A stretch of DNA of 64,000 nt from Nelumbo lutea (GCA_022828595.1 JAKGHH010000004.1:80876270-80940269); one strand, 5' to 3'; shown: positions 13,301 to 23,850, numbered from the stretch's first letter. A program made the numbers and translations. Notes: generated by a model from the letters alone, not told the origin.

Positions 13301-16300
13301 TTTGTTAGGTTGTGCTTGTTTTGAAGGAAAAGTAGGGAAAAGAAGAGAAAGGTAGGAAAACCTTTTTAAACCTTGTATTAGGTTTCCCTGCTTTTCCCTT
13401 CCTTTCCCTACGTTTTCCTTCAGACCAAACATAGCTTAAGAAAGAAGAGAATAAGATTACATTATTACAATTAGACCTGTCCATGGGCTGGGTAGCCTAG
13501 CAAGCTTGCCTGGCCCAGCCCATTTTAGACCCAGATTGATAATATTATAAATAATAAAATATATATATATATATATATTAGTAATAGGTATTAGGTAATA
13601 ACTTGTGATACTATTTTGCCTTTTTGTATTTTGTGTGATTTGTTTTCAACCAAGGTGTATAATTGTATTTTGGGCAGCAATATTTTTGATGTGCAAAATG
13701 TGTGATTGGATATGAACAACTCAAAAATATGAAATTAGAAGATAGAACTAAGATATTGCATAATGTATACTACTACACTGGGCTTTGGGCTTTATAGACT
13801 TGGGCTTGGCCTCGGGCCTGGATATTTTGTTAATACTTAAAGTAGTCAATCTAGACTACAATCAGTGTTGAATTAAATAGAAAAAAAAGGATGAAACATT
13901 GAAGAGAAGAAGAGAAGAGAGGAAGAGAGTTTCAGAAAAGAGAGAGAGAAGGTCATAATTTCTGCCGACCCTCTCTTAGTATTTATATAACTTTTGGCTA
14001 ACTGTAAAAGGGCTGAATTGCCCTTATTGCTTACATGGCAAATAGAACAAGAGATAACTAATAATAAAGCTGAAATAACTACCAACTAACACTGTCATAT
14101 CTAACGGAAATATTGCTGCCATACGAACATTGTGGGGACCACATCAGTGGGTCCACATCGGTGTTCTCTTCACTCCCCCTCAAGTTGGGAATAGATATGT
14201 CATTCCCAACTTGCATAGATTTGCCTCTGACTTCTTCCTTGGAACAGCCTTGGTGAGAAGATCTGCAAGCTGCATCAGTGGGGTCCACATCAGTGTTCTC
14301 TACACTCCCCCTCAAGTTGGGAATAGATATTTGTCATTCCCAACTTGCATGGATCTGCCTCTAACTTTTTCCTTGGAATAGCCTTGGTGAGAAGATCTAC
14401 AAGCTGCATGCTGGAGGTGATATACGGAAGACACTTTTTGAGATGAAAACCCTTTCTCTGACATAATGTCGGTCTACTTCAATATGCTTAGTTTTGTCAT
14501 GATGTACCGGATTATGAGCTATATTAATAGTAGTCTGATTATCACAATACAACATTAAGGGCTTCTCATAAGCAATACCCAATTCAAATAGTGATTTCAG
14601 CCATAGGATTTCAGCCACACCATTAGCCATGGACCTGTATTCAGTTTCTGCATTAGAACGAGAAACAACACTTTGCTTCTTATTCCTCCAGGAGACCAGG
14701 TTACCTCCTACAAAAGCGGAATATCCAAAGGTAGACCTTCTATCATCAATACTCCCAACCCAATCAACATTTGTATAAACATCTATCTTCATGTAATTAT
14801 TATTCTTGAATAGTATAGCTCTACCTAGGCACCTCTTCAAATATGCTAATATCCTCTCAACTACAAGTAAGTGAGTAGTCCTAGGAGAGTGCATATACTA
14901 ATAACGCTGACCGCATAACTGATGTCCAGTCGTGTGAGACAAAGAGGGGTTTTCCAACTAACCGTTGGAGCATAGCTTTATCTTCAAGTGGCTCTCCACC
15001 CTTTGCACTGATCTTGTGATTTTGTTCAATAGGTGTATCTGTAGGCTTAACACCTAACTTTCCGGTTCTAACAAATCTAGAACATACTTTCTTTGGGAAA
15101 CAAAAATCCCATGTTTAGACTTAGCTACCTCAATATCTAAGAAGTATCGTAGTTCTCCCAGATCCTTCACCTCAAATTCTTGATGAAGGAGTTGTTTGAG
15201 AGATCCAATCTCACCGTTATCATTCCCTGTCACTACAATATCATCCACATATACAGCAAGCAAGGTCAAGGAAGAGTCTACTCTTAATGAACAATGTATG
15301 GTCTAATTGGGCCTGTACATAACCAAACCTTTCAAGGGCTTGCTTGAATCTATCAAACCAAGCTCTGGGGGGCTGTTTGAGTCCATACAAGGTTTTATTC
15401 AACCGGCAAACCTTCTTTCATGTGTCTACATCATAAAATCCAGGAGGCAACTGCATGTAGACTTCTTCCTGCAAGTCTCCATTAAGGAACTCATTTTTAA
15501 CATCCATCTGGAACAAGGGCCAAGAGTAACTGGCTGCAAGGGACGATAAAACTCTAATAATGGTCATCTTTTCTACTAGAGCAAAAGTCTCCAAGTAGTC
15601 TATACCATAAGTCTGAGTAAATCCCTTTGCAACTAATCGAGCCTTATACCTTTCAATGGAACCATCAACACTATGTTTCATAGTAAATACCCATCTACAT
15701 CCAACTGGTTTCTTCCCTTTAGGCTGGTCAACTAGCTCCCAAGTATTATTCTTCAGAAGAGCATCCATTTCAACCTTCATTGCATCTTTCTACTCAGGAA
15801 CTGACAAGGTCTCTTGCACTGTTCTGGGGATAGGAATATCAACAATAGATGTGAGGAAGGACCTGTAAGAGGGGGACAAGTGATCATAGGACAAGAATTG
15901 GGAAATGCAGTGGACTGTGGATGTGGTGCAACACTGTTTGCCTTTACGGACTGCAATGGGGAGGTCAAGATCATCCAAAGGAGGTAAGGGCTCAACAGTG
16001 GAAGGTATCTCAGTGGAACCTGGATCTGATAAAGGAATTGTAGTACCTGGATCTGGATCTGTAGAAGGAATTGGGGCTAGCCTGGACTGCTGATGACCGA
16101 AATCAACCTGCCTCCACCGCCTGTGATAGACTCTCAAATCCCGACACCTTTGACCACCCTCCCGATTACATCCCTCATCATTAAATGGAACAGGTAAAGG
16201 AACTTCTGATGAGTTAACCCCACACTCACTACTCTCCCCCTGAGGAGAAACCCTAGGATAATAGGGTACATCCTCGAAGAAAGTAACATCCATAAAGACA

Positions 16301-19300
16301 AATCTTTTCTCAGAAGTGGGTTCATAGCAGCAATATCCCTTTTGAATTTGTGCATAACCGAGAAAAATACATTTGGAGGCCTTAGGATCAAATTTGGAAC
16401 GATGAGGTCCAAGAATTTGAACAAAGCAACTACAACCAAAGGTTTTAAGGGGAACAGTAAACAAGTCTTTATCAGGGTATAGGAGGGTAAATGGAGGCTT
16501 CATGCCAAGAACCCGTGAACGAACTTAGTTAATGAGATACACTGCTGTAAGAATAGCATCTCCTCAGAATGAATAGGCACATTAGAGTTAAACATGATGC
16601 TTTTGGCCACCTCCAATATGTGCCTATTCTTCCTCTCAGCAACCCTATTCTGCTGTGGTGTATGCGGATAAGTACTTTGGTGGATAATCCCATGGTCAAG
16701 CAAATAAGAGGCTAATTGATTGGCAAAGTATTCTTTCGCTCGGATATGAAGATTTTGATTTTGACCTCAAATTGGGTTGAAATCATCTGATGAAAGATCT
16801 GAGTCAAAGTAGGAACCTCATCTCGAGAATGCATAAGGTAAACCCAAGAAAAACGGGTATTGTCATCAACAAACAACAAGAAATATCTGTACCCCCCATA
16901 GTAGTGATGTGATACGGACCCCAAACATCAGTATGCACAATATCAAAATGACTATTACTTCGTTTATTACTCAATGAATAAGATGTTCTACAATGCTTTG
17001 CAAGCTCACAACTCTTACATCTCAAATTGGACATTTGAACAGACTCAAATAAATCAGGAAACAAACTCTTCAAAGACTGAAAAGATAAATGACCCAATCG
17101 GTTATGCCAAAGCATAACCTGACTAATAGACTGAGAAACAAAAGACTTCCTATCTTCACTGTCTTCCCAATGTGAACTCTCTCAAAGCAGATAAATCCCA
17201 TTCGTCTCACGGCCAATCCCGATCACCTTCCTTGTCTCCAAGTCCTGAAAAACAAATCGGTCAGGGAAAAAGGTTATTAAACAATTCTGATGCTTTGTAA
17301 TGCTACTGATTGAAAGTAAGTTAGTATTAAGCTTAGGAACATGTAGAACTGAAGATAAGGAGATGGCATTAGACAACTTGATGTCTCCCTCGCCAGAAAT
17401 GGGAACAAGGGAACCATCAGCAATGGACACTTTATTTCTGCCAAAAGATAAGTGATAGATAGTGAATAGTGATGGCAAGCCAATCATATGATCAGATGCA
17501 CTTGAGTCTATTACCCAACAATGTTCAGTGTTACTTGGAGCTAAAGCATGATAAGTTGAGGCCCGGGTATCTGAATGAGCAAAAGCTGATGTGGGAGCTG
17601 ATGGCAACTAAGATGATTGAGTCAGGGCAGCCTAAACAACAGCTAGGATGTCTAGGGGTGTGCCTTTTGTGCCTAATGAGGTGGCACAATCAGTATTAAC
17701 AGCCATATTAGCATTACCCCTTTTGTTCCTGAGTTTTGCTGGGACTAAATGAGGGTGCAGCTTTCAACAGGTGTCTTTAGTATGCTTGGGTTTCTTGTAA
17801 TGTCACATACTAGATCCCGTTTGTCTTCCTTCTTTATATCCCTCTTCGTATCACCCCCAGACTTAGGTTTGACTGTTGCCAAGGATGGTGGAAGGGCTGA
17901 TGCTGCATCATAACCTTTCTCCTAGTCTCTTCACTATGTACTAAGGAGTAGGCTTGTGATAGGGTCACATTGTCTCTTGTCAGTAGTTTCTATCTCACAA
18001 TATCATACTCAAGATTCAAACCAGCTAGGAACTCAAGCACCCTATTAGTCTCAACCTGCTTTCTATGAGTCTGTGCATCCTTCTGGCTTTCCCACTCAAG
18101 TGTTTCTAGGTGGTCAATTTCATGCCACAAAGATTTTAGTGTAGAGAAGTAAACCGAGACTGGTTTCTCTCTTTGCTTAAGGTTGTTAACCTCACATTTC
18201 AGTTCATAAGCCCTAACAACATTAAGGGGTTGGGAGTAGGTATCTTTCATGACATCCCAGATTTCCTTAGCTGTTTTCGCCCACAAATAGTTCTCCTAAA
18301 CCCATTTGGTATAGGTTTGGTCCTCCTTAGTTGGTTCTTTCACATCTCCCAACAAGTAGCTTAGTTTTCCTCTACCCCCAATGGCCATCATGGTCGATTG
18401 ATGCCCATTCTAGGTAGTTTGATCCATCAAACTGAACTGCTGTAATCTGAAAGTTATTCTCAGACATGTTACCATAATTGCTAGTCTCAAAAACACCTTT
18501 CCCTTGACTGTTGAACTCTATTCTTGACCAAGAATTAATAAAAAAACCCTTTTTTTAATTACTGGAATAAGAGAAACAACACCCAAACAACTAATAACAG
18601 CCGGCCTAGGTCTTCCAAAGAACACAGAAAACAGAATTCTGAATGAAACCAGTTCAAATTCTGATCTGAAACAAATAACAGTTCTGAATTTTAGGGTTTT
18701 CTCTCAAAACCCTAAAGAAAACACAAAAATTCTCCAGCCGCACCTCTCAGACTAAACCAAGATGATATTTTCTAAAAGGAATCACAAGAAAAAAGCTTAC
18801 TTTATGAAAAAATCTCTGGTCACCAACTTCTGGTTGATGCAAAACACTAATCTTGAGAATCCGAAGCTGCTTCTGATTTTTCCTGACTATCGGAACTCTC
18901 CCAGACTTCTACAATCTCTTTAGTAGCAGCCGCACACTACCAGTAACCTCCAAGAATCAGCCGATCCTCCTTTCTTGTTGAAAAACTTCCAAACCTAGGA
19001 GGTTCTCATGCAGTTGGACTAATCAAACTAGCATAAGAGCTCCTAGGTCGGCTCTGATACCAAGTAGTCAATCTAGACTACAATCAGTCTTGAATTAAAA
19101 AGAAAAAAAGGATGAAACATTGAAGAGAAGAAGAAGAGAAGAGAGGAAGAGAAGAAGTACAGGAAGAGAGTTTCAGAAAAGAGAGAGAGGGTCATAATTT
19201 TTGCTGATCCTCTATTAGTATTTATATAACTATTGGCTAACTGTAAAATGCTGAATTGCCCTTATTTCTTACATGGCAAATAGAACAAGAAATAACTAAT

Positions 19301-20817
19301 AATAAAGCTGAAATAACTACCAACTAACACTGTCATATCTAACAGAAATATTGCTGCCATACGAACACTGTGGGGACCACATCAGTGTTCTCTACACTTA
19401 ATAAGTGGTAAAGCCTGGCCTGTGAACAAGTTTAATTACAACAGAGACGATAAAGAATGAACCATAAAATAAAAAGAAGTAAAAAACAGACCCAAATATC
19501 GAACTTCTTTCTCAGCCCTACACAAACCATAAATAAACATAGAAGGTTCCCATCGCTGACCATACCCACACCCAAGATTACAAACAGAACATCTTCAAAC
19601 CCCCAAACTCCCAAGACTGACAACTCAACCAATCCATAGAATCCAAACCTCCAAAAAACCTATAGATATAACCTACTTCCAAAGGCCAAAATGAAATAGG
19701 ATTAGCTGAATGCAATAGCTGTTTAGTGGGCTGTGGAACCAATGATAATGCCCCACACCAGTCATAAGATACATGGGGCCCACAACCATTCAATCTCTCA
19801 CTGTGGGCCCCATGCATTTTATGATTGGCATGGGGCATTATCATTGGTTCCACAGCCCACTACACAGCCATCTTGTTCAGCTAATCTGATTTACCATTAT
19901 TGCATGAAGATTACCCAACAAGTAAAACAAATTCTTGCATGAAGATTACACAACAAAATATCCCATTATTAAACATCTCTACTAAGTGGAGTAGGATCTG
20001 CGTTGCTTCTCTCAAATATCCTCTTTGTATTCTTAGATATACTTTGGCACAAAGAATGACTGTTGGGTTTCCTTGAGAAAACTGTTTTTTCATAGTCCAA
20101 AAACTTGGGTGGCATGATTAACTTGTCTTTGCTTTGCAGATCCGCCCAGGCACCCAACATGGTCAGAAGGTCGTGCTGAAGAAAAAAGGTGAGAACTGCA
20201 AAGTTGTGCTTGTGTCTGCAACATCTTTTGGTTTTCTTCTCTATTTTCCATATGAATTGAAAGAAAAGAAAAGAAAAATTGCAATTTCCATTACTTTGGA
20301 CTTATTTTCAGAGAAATCACAAATTTCTTCTTGTGATGCACAAAATCTTACATGTCTGTTCATCACAGGTGCTGATAAATTTTTAATCTGCGAGGTTGAG
20401 ACTGTGAGAAATTTTAGTAGATGAGGCTAATAGATTTTTAATCTACTGGTGGATGAAGCAATGCATTTCTTTTTACACAAAACTTGATGCTCATATACTA
20501 AAATTCTGACTTGTATTCTCTTGCAGGGATTAGAACAAGGTGCTCTGCTTCATATGGGGATCAATATGTGCATTTTAATGTCAGCATTCCCTCGTAAGTT
20601 CCCAGTTTCATTGATCTTATATTTTCTTGGCAAATTTGATCCAGACAGCATTGGATGTTTTTTTTCACTAGTTTGAGTATGATTTTTGAGCAATGGATTT
20701 TGTATCTTTTACAGGAATTTGACTCAGAGACAACGTATGTTGATTGAAGAATTTGCCAAGGAGGAACAGCGAGAATATGATAAAGGTGCTGCTACTGCTG
20801 CTGGAGCATCTAGCTGA
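465..20817 (+). CDS. GFA2: DnaJ/Hsp40 co-chaperone, mitochondrial GFA2-like (3' part of gene, 12 exons)
   Basis: Exons: 465-575, 4141-4191, 4363-4450, 4577-4641, 4767-4841, 9550-9622, 11668-11759, 11862-11933, 12947-13003, 20140-20188, 20527-20593, 20715-20817. All have GT/AG borders and matching phases, giving about 300 residues up to the TGA. In order: a Gly/Phe-rich linker ([16 protein letters not shown]), a cysteine-rich zinc domain with four CxxCxGxG-type motifs (CETCGGTG split by an intron, [24 protein letters not shown]), then the C-terminal substrate-binding domains ([23 protein letters not shown]). The J domain and targeting peptide must lie upstream of the window. Family knowledge: type I DnaJ proteins hand unfolded clients to Hsp70; Arabidopsis GFA2 is mitochondrial and needed for polar nuclei fusion in the embryo sac. 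The fourth zinc motif ends in Arg rather than Gly. The gene is greatly lengthened by transposons but every visible exon is intact, so it is probably functional. Assignment to GFA2 rather than a bacterial-type plastid DnaJ rests on remembered similarity. Confidence 0.9.
576..1259. other. Intron sequence with no recognised feature
   Basis: First part of the 3.6 kb intron between GFA2-like exons 465-575 and 4141-4191. AT-rich, with no coding similarity or repeat that I can support. Confidence 0.5.
1260..1560 (-). repeat. 3' LTR of the Copia element
   Basis: 301 bp; on the minus strand it begins TGTTGGATTGAAG directly after the polypurine tract and ends GCTCACA. It aligns along its length with the 5' LTR at 58642-58934 (shared: tgtcccatcactaat, gtatcattgtactacattc). 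Confidence 0.85.
1561..1572 (-). other. Polypurine tract
   Basis: Minus-strand cttgagggggag directly before the 3' LTR: the plus-strand priming site for reverse transcription, almost identical in the other Copia elements of this window. Confidence 0.8.
1573..3720 (-). pseudogene. Copia pol remnant: integrase end, reverse transcriptase, RNase H
   Basis: Broken reading frames on the minus strand. 3290-3720 carries the post-integrase motif [19 protein letters not shown]. 2654-3289 carries the RT start ([55 protein letters not shown]). 2262-2657 carries the catalytic YVDDM and the FLGIEV motif. 1573-2175 carries RNase H ([33 protein letters not shown]). Frame breaks lie near 3290, 2660, 2200 and 1900. 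The RT active-site aspartates remain although the polyprotein is shattered. Confidence 0.88.
3721..3748 (-). repeat. Orphan 28-bp LTR fragment at the 5' end of the deleted Copia
   Basis: caatactgttatttatatta and its continuation to gaatgta are the same as a stretch inside the 3' LTR (about 1349-1376). Here it is fused directly to integrase/RT coding sequence. It is all that remains of the 5' LTR. Confidence 0.8.
4206..4353. repeat. Microsatellites: (TA)n and (TTA)n in intron
   Basis: (TA)-rich tract at about 4206-4251 and (TTA)10-like tract at about 4323-4353, the latter just upstream of the splice acceptor at 4361-4362. Confidence 0.8.
5215..5495. repeat. MITE-like sequence, tandemly duplicated (about 140-bp unit)
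   Basis: Two adjacent imperfect copies (about 5215-5360 and 5361-5495) share cctaggtgataaagttcact, aaatgccatggct, cacccacctaggtga and aaaatcacaaggcacctta. The repeated cctagg/cacct words on both strands allow hairpins, as in MITEs. Intronic. Confidence 0.7.
6999..7050 (+). mobile_element. Micro-retroinsertion (22 bp, poly-A) with 15-bp target duplication
   Basis: ggctcattccatttg occurs at 6999-7013 and again at 7036-7050. Between them is only atttatc, thirteen A and gc. This is a LINE-machinery insertion truncated to almost nothing but its tail, inside the older LINE. Confidence 0.75.
8373..8464 (-). mobile_element. Tiny LINE-tail insertion (about 68 bp) with target duplication
   Basis: ctgaagcatttt at 8373-8384 and 8453-8464 flank about 68 bp that on the minus strand ends in aataaaagctctgctaatta and a short A run. 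It is a severely 5'-truncated LINE copy inside the RT of the older LINE. Confidence 0.65.
9186..9210. repeat. Poly-T tract
   Basis: About 25 T in a row. It could be an old poly(A) tail of a minus-strand retroinsertion, but no body is recognisable beside it. Confidence 0.6.
9365..9432 (-). mobile_element. Tiny LINE-tail insertion (about 36 bp) with 16-bp target duplication
   Basis: caccagtagtgcttat at 9365-9380 and 9417-9432 are identical. Between them is a T run followed by gatgaatgaagaaatttatt; on the minus strand this reads as a LINE 3' end plus poly(A). Confidence 0.78.
9623..11070. other. Intron sequence without recognised feature
   Basis: Part of the intron 9623-11667 upstream of the MITE at 11071. 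AT-rich; short open frames here have no family motif. Confidence 0.5.
11071..11189. mobile_element. Tourist-like MITE (119 bp), TAA target duplication
   Basis: Imperfect terminal inverted repeats of about 38 bp: left ggctcagcttgagaagagta, right reverse complement ggctcagtttggaaggagtg, both followed by caaatacaaatatgta. Flanked by TAA (11068-11070 and 11190-11192), the 3-bp TWA target used by PIF/Harbinger elements. A second family member is at 21660-21775. Confidence 0.82.
12216..12880. mobile_element. Non-autonomous hAT element with 8-bp target duplication
   Basis: Starts tagggatgaaca (12216) and ends ctcccctcta (12880). Flanks are gttccaca (12208-12215) and gtttcaca (12881-12888), 7 of 8 identical. 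Subterminal regions are rich in gggctggg/ggccaggc words. No transposase. It is interrupted by a 227-bp MITE and lies in the intron 11934-12946, ending only 66 bp before the next exon. Confidence 0.8.
12228..12454. mobile_element. Mutator-like MITE with perfect 9-bp target duplication, nested in hAT
   Basis: ggatgaaca stands at 12219-12227 and 12455-12463. Between are inverted ends: left acaaagtatcgatac, right gtattgatactttgaacc. A 9-bp duplication is typical of Mutator-like elements. Removing the insert and one duplicate joins tagggatgaaca to ctatgccaggctggg and restores the hAT end. Confidence 0.72.
13308..13435. mobile_element. Tourist-like MITE (128 bp), TTA target duplication
   Basis: Imperfect inverted ends of about 35 bp (left ggttgtgcttgttttgaagg; reverse complement of the right end gctatgtttggtctgaagg). 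TTA at 13305-13307 and 13436-13438. Confidence 0.72.
13841..14172 (-). repeat. 3' LTR of complete Copia
   Basis: 332 bp; shares agtagtcaatctagactaca, gcccttattgcttacatgg and accaactaacactgtcatat with the 5' LTR. On the minus strand the LTR starts TG and ends ACTACT rather than the usual CA. Confidence 0.88.
14173..14436 (-). repeat. 132-bp tandem duplication of polypurine tract and RNase H 3' end
   Basis: The block starting ctccccctcaagttggga at 14173 is repeated at 14305, with shared ggtgagaagatct and caagctgcat. The first copy ends with LTR-edge sequence (cagtgttctctaca), so the element has two polypurine tracts and an extra LTR edge. Confidence 0.82.
14397..18463 (-). pseudogene. Copia gag-pol remnant
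   Basis: Minus strand from ATG at 18463 ([21 protein letters not shown], Gag start). Then Gag (17990-18286, [21 protein letters not shown]), a damaged zinc knuckle near 17760-17812 (reads [10 protein letters not shown] then a stop), protease (17182-17607, [11 protein letters not shown] with Gly lost), integrase HHCC (16804-17115, [10 protein letters not shown]...[10 protein letters not shown]), integrase core (16500-16924), post-integrase [14 protein letters not shown] (15790-16503), RT (15418-15780 and 15054-15269, with YVDDIVVTG intact), RNase H (14397-14894, [11 protein letters not shown]). Many stops and frameshifts. Confidence 0.88.
19048..19062 (-). other. Primer-binding site (initiator tRNA-Met type)
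   Basis: Minus-strand tggtatcagagccga immediately follows the 5' LTR; complementary to the 3' end of plant initiator tRNA-Met, the usual Copia primer. Confidence 0.85.
19063..19396 (-). repeat. 5' LTR of complete Copia
   Basis: 334 bp, begins on the minus strand TGTAGAGAACACTGATGTGG. Differs from the 3' LTR by scattered substitutions and small indels, so the insertion is not very recent. Confidence 0.88.
19700..19886. mobile_element. Fold-back MITE with about 88-bp inverted repeats
   Basis: Nearly the whole 187 bp is one hairpin: gattagctgaa...ggaaccaatgataatgcccc...catggggcccac on the left and its imperfect reverse complement on the right. Flanks tgaaatag and tgatttac match at only 5 of 8 positions, so the superfamily (hAT or Mutator) is open. 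Lies 250 bp before the exon at 20140. Confidence 0.75.
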
Positions 20818-21659
20818 GTAAAATGGTTAATGCCCAGTGGCTCAAATTTTTGTAGGAGAGATAGGTTTCCTATTGAGGCACATTTAAGTTATTTAAGCTG
20901 AAGTCCGTTGTCCATTCAGCATTTGAAGGTAATATTGTACATATATATATTTTCACAAAGAAAGATCGTTGGCGTTTGCAGTTGTTGCACTTGCACCCGG
21001 CATTTCCCTGATATGGGGGGTGCAGGTTTGATATCTTTGTTATCTGATCATATGGTTCACTAGAAAGCCAATGGAGCTAAGGTTTGAAGTATTGAAATTG
21101 GGCGATGGTTCACTAGAAAGCCAATGGAGCTCTAAGGCTTTTAGTTCTGAAATTGGCCAAATGGTTGAAACTATGTTCTGTTCCATTCCACCCAAGTTTG
21201 CCAATATGGTGTGATATTGTGGTGTGTAAAATTAAGGAACTGTTTGACAAGTCTTTTTAGGAAGATATTTTAGAATCTCAATATCGATGAGCTTTCACAG
21301 GTAGATCTTCAAAAACCAAAGATTGTTTGGTAGTAACTTTTTTTTAAAGATCTTTTCAAAAGCTAGAAAGATCAGAAGACCATTTGACAAGCATATTTGT
21401 GGGTTTCTCTTACATGTGATTGGTAACACATTCAAATATGCTTACAGTACTTGTGAGTTCCACTTATACGTTTATATACACAAAATATTAAAATGGACTT
21501 TATTCATGCATTTCCATTTTCTGGGTAGATATAAAAAAACTATAGAGAGAGAAACTTTAGAGGTTTTTTGTCACATTTATTCTTGTCATGTAATTTTCCG
21601 AATATAAAATCCAATGCTTACCAAATATGCAAATAAGTATACACATTTCTTTTTCTATA
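20818..21659 (+). other. GFA2-like 3' UTR and downstream flank
   Basis: No coding signal. Contains a short direct repeat (tggttcactagaaagccaat twice, about 21052-21128). A poly(A) site cannot be fixed from sequence alone. Confidence 0.5.
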
Positions 21660-21775
21660 GGCTACAATTGGAAAGAGTACAAATATAAATATGTAGAGTG
21701 TAAACCTTTGTATTTTATATTATTTTGTATGTATTTATATTGTATATGTTTGTATTTATACTTCCAAATCGAGTC
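21660..21775. mobile_element. Tourist-like MITE, second copy (116 bp)
   Basis: Inverted ends ggctacaattggaaagagta and reverse complement gactcgatttggaagtataa, the same family as 11071-11189 and of near-equal length; ATA flanks both sides (21657-21659, 21776-21778). Confidence 0.7.
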
Positions 21776-21778
21776 ATA

Positions 21779-23842
21779 GTAACACAGTAATAATTCAAGA
21801 CTTTCAAATACACCCACTTGCAAGTTGGGCAGACCATTCAACTTAGTAACCGTTCATTGGTTTGGGTCTAGCTTTGTATTGGATTGTTATTAAAAAAATC
21901 ATTTAAATTGTTAAAGAACTGTTGAGGTGGTTGAACCGTCAAACCATTTGACTTGGTCAACGGTTTGTGGGTCATTTTTTTTATTTTTATAATTAAACGA
22001 AAATAAAAAATAACATTTGAGTCCCAAATCAAATTTGGGCATATGGTTAGGATTTTAGAATCTAATGAACAAGGGAGAAAAGACAAGCTCTACCCTCTTT
22101 CTTTCTAACTTCTCATTCAAACTTTTGAGAGAATGAGTGTTCGGCACACCCTAAGAATTCTTAGCCCCATAGTACAGTTTGGGTAGGTGTCAGCTTGGAA
22201 TTGATGCCAATACATGGGCAGGCATTGGTGTTTTAGGGTGGGGGTTATTTGTCATTTTAAATTATGTAGGACTGTAGTGGAATTCAGAATTCTGCAGTGT
22301 GGTGTAGTGTATTTTTCTGAAAACTTTTCCCTCTTTCATTCTCACTTCCTAGACAAAAACATTTCCCTCAATTTCACTATTCTTTCTTTTTCTTCTCTTC
22401 TCTCTCCTTGTATTTCTGTGTTACTAGAAATGGCATCTTTTTTAGTGACACAAATGTATTTTTTGAACATGATGTTGTGTATCAAAATACCATTTACAAT
22501 GAAATGAGAACAACAGTTCCTTTCTCAGTCATTCTTCTCTTTATTGCAACAATATGGACAACTAGACATAGCTGCAATCTCCTCACATTCGTTTCTCAAC
22601 CCTCTTTCTCATTGTCTCTCTAACAGAAAGTATTTATATGAACCTTATTCTAACCTGACCTAATATTGCTAATCCAACAGTCAGGATACAATAAATAAAT
22701 AAACATTAGCATTAACCGTTTTAACCTGTTTGACCCAGATGGGTGAACTATTGACCTGGAAACCAGTGGCCAAATCAGTTCTATTTATGGGTCAGTTTTA
22801 AAAACCTTGCCATAAAGAACCCATTTTGAAAGTGAAACCACTTAAGTATACCAATCGGCACTAGAAAGCAGAACACCATCTTAGTATATCAATTAAAAGC
22901 AAACAATGAACCCCCTGTGAACACCTCCCCATTATAAATGAACAGAATCAGATTTTCAACCATATGCTTTGGGCATTTTTGTAGTTGTTGTGCTTACCAT
23001 TAACTCCCTATTAATATCTGCTAGCATGTGCTATCGTTTGACACTATTAATTCTTTAAAAATCCAAAACTGCCCTTTTGTTGTCGAAAATACCCTTGGGC
23101 CTTTGGTTGCAGATTCCCTTTAAACTATTTGGACAAAGGCACTCCTTACTCACCTACCCTTTTCCCCTCCTGTTATGTCTACCATGTGCATGCCCAGCGT
23201 GCGCGCGACACAAACCCCCGTCCACCCAGTCCGAAATATGGTAATTTCCTTTACTTCTCCAATTAACAAGTAATATTCAAGGGGAAGAATTCAACGAGCT
23301 TTCGCTTAGCATGCTAGGCAACGAGAAATTGCAATGACGTCTTTGAAAGAAGCTCATGTATTCACTAGTCGGGAAATCCAACAACAACTGCAATGACGCC
23401 TTTGATGACTCATCCAGTTCGAGTAATCTGACCTAATTGCAACCTCTTCCACATCCGATTTGCTGTTTTCACACCGCAGCCCTTTGGGTTGATATAGTAA
23501 GTGCAACCGCCAATAGCTACAGGCATGACCTCTATTCTCATCCCTGATCCCTATTTCGTTGATGACGATGCCTGGGATAAGGGGCTTTGATATGCCAATG
23601 ATTCATGCCCGTTTACCCTCCAAAACGATTTCCCAATTTCAAAATTCCAAATGCAGAGAAAGTAATCATATATCAGGTTTCTTAGAAGATGATGAATGAA
23701 TGATTTCAAAGTAACAATTCCCTTGACAGCGGAGCCTCCTCTTCTACACTAGTGCTCTCCCTTCTCTCCCATTGAACCATATAGCGCGTCCAAGAAGATG
23801 CTGGTGGAGTGACTATAAGCCCTGAGGAAAGGGCGGGAGGAG
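21779..23842. other. Intergenic, no supported gene
   Basis: AT-rich with patches such as gttgaaccgtcaaacc (21930s) and gaccagttttaaaaacc-like words (22790s) that recur around 37600 and 38330 and look like old repeat debris. Short open frames lack motifs. 23160-23750 is less AT-rich but shows no recognisable exon. Confidence 0.45.
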
Positions 23843-23850
23843 CGTGCGTC

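Larger units (their letters stand above)
13841..19396 (-). mobile_element. Complete Ty1/copia retrotransposon (5.56 kb), minus strand
   Basis: Bounded by perfect 5-bp target duplications CTTAA (13836-13840, 19397-19401). On the minus strand: 5' LTR 19063-19396, primer-binding site, gag, protease, integrase, RT, RNase H, two polypurine tracts, 3' LTR 13841-14172. Domain order PR-IN-RT-RH is that of Copia. All reading frames are decayed. It sits inside a hAT element in an intron of the GFA2-like gene. Confidence 0.93.
13472..19434. mobile_element. Non-autonomous hAT (about 400 bp) split by a Copia element
   Basis: Left end tagacctgtccatgggctgg at 13472. The right end (reverse complement taaacttgttcacaggccag) ends at 19434. 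Target duplications attacaat (13464-13471) and attacaac (19435-19442). The hAT body is 13472-13840 plus 19402-19434; everything between is the Copia 13841-19396 and its duplicated CTTAA. Lies in the intron 13004-20139. Confidence 0.8.
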
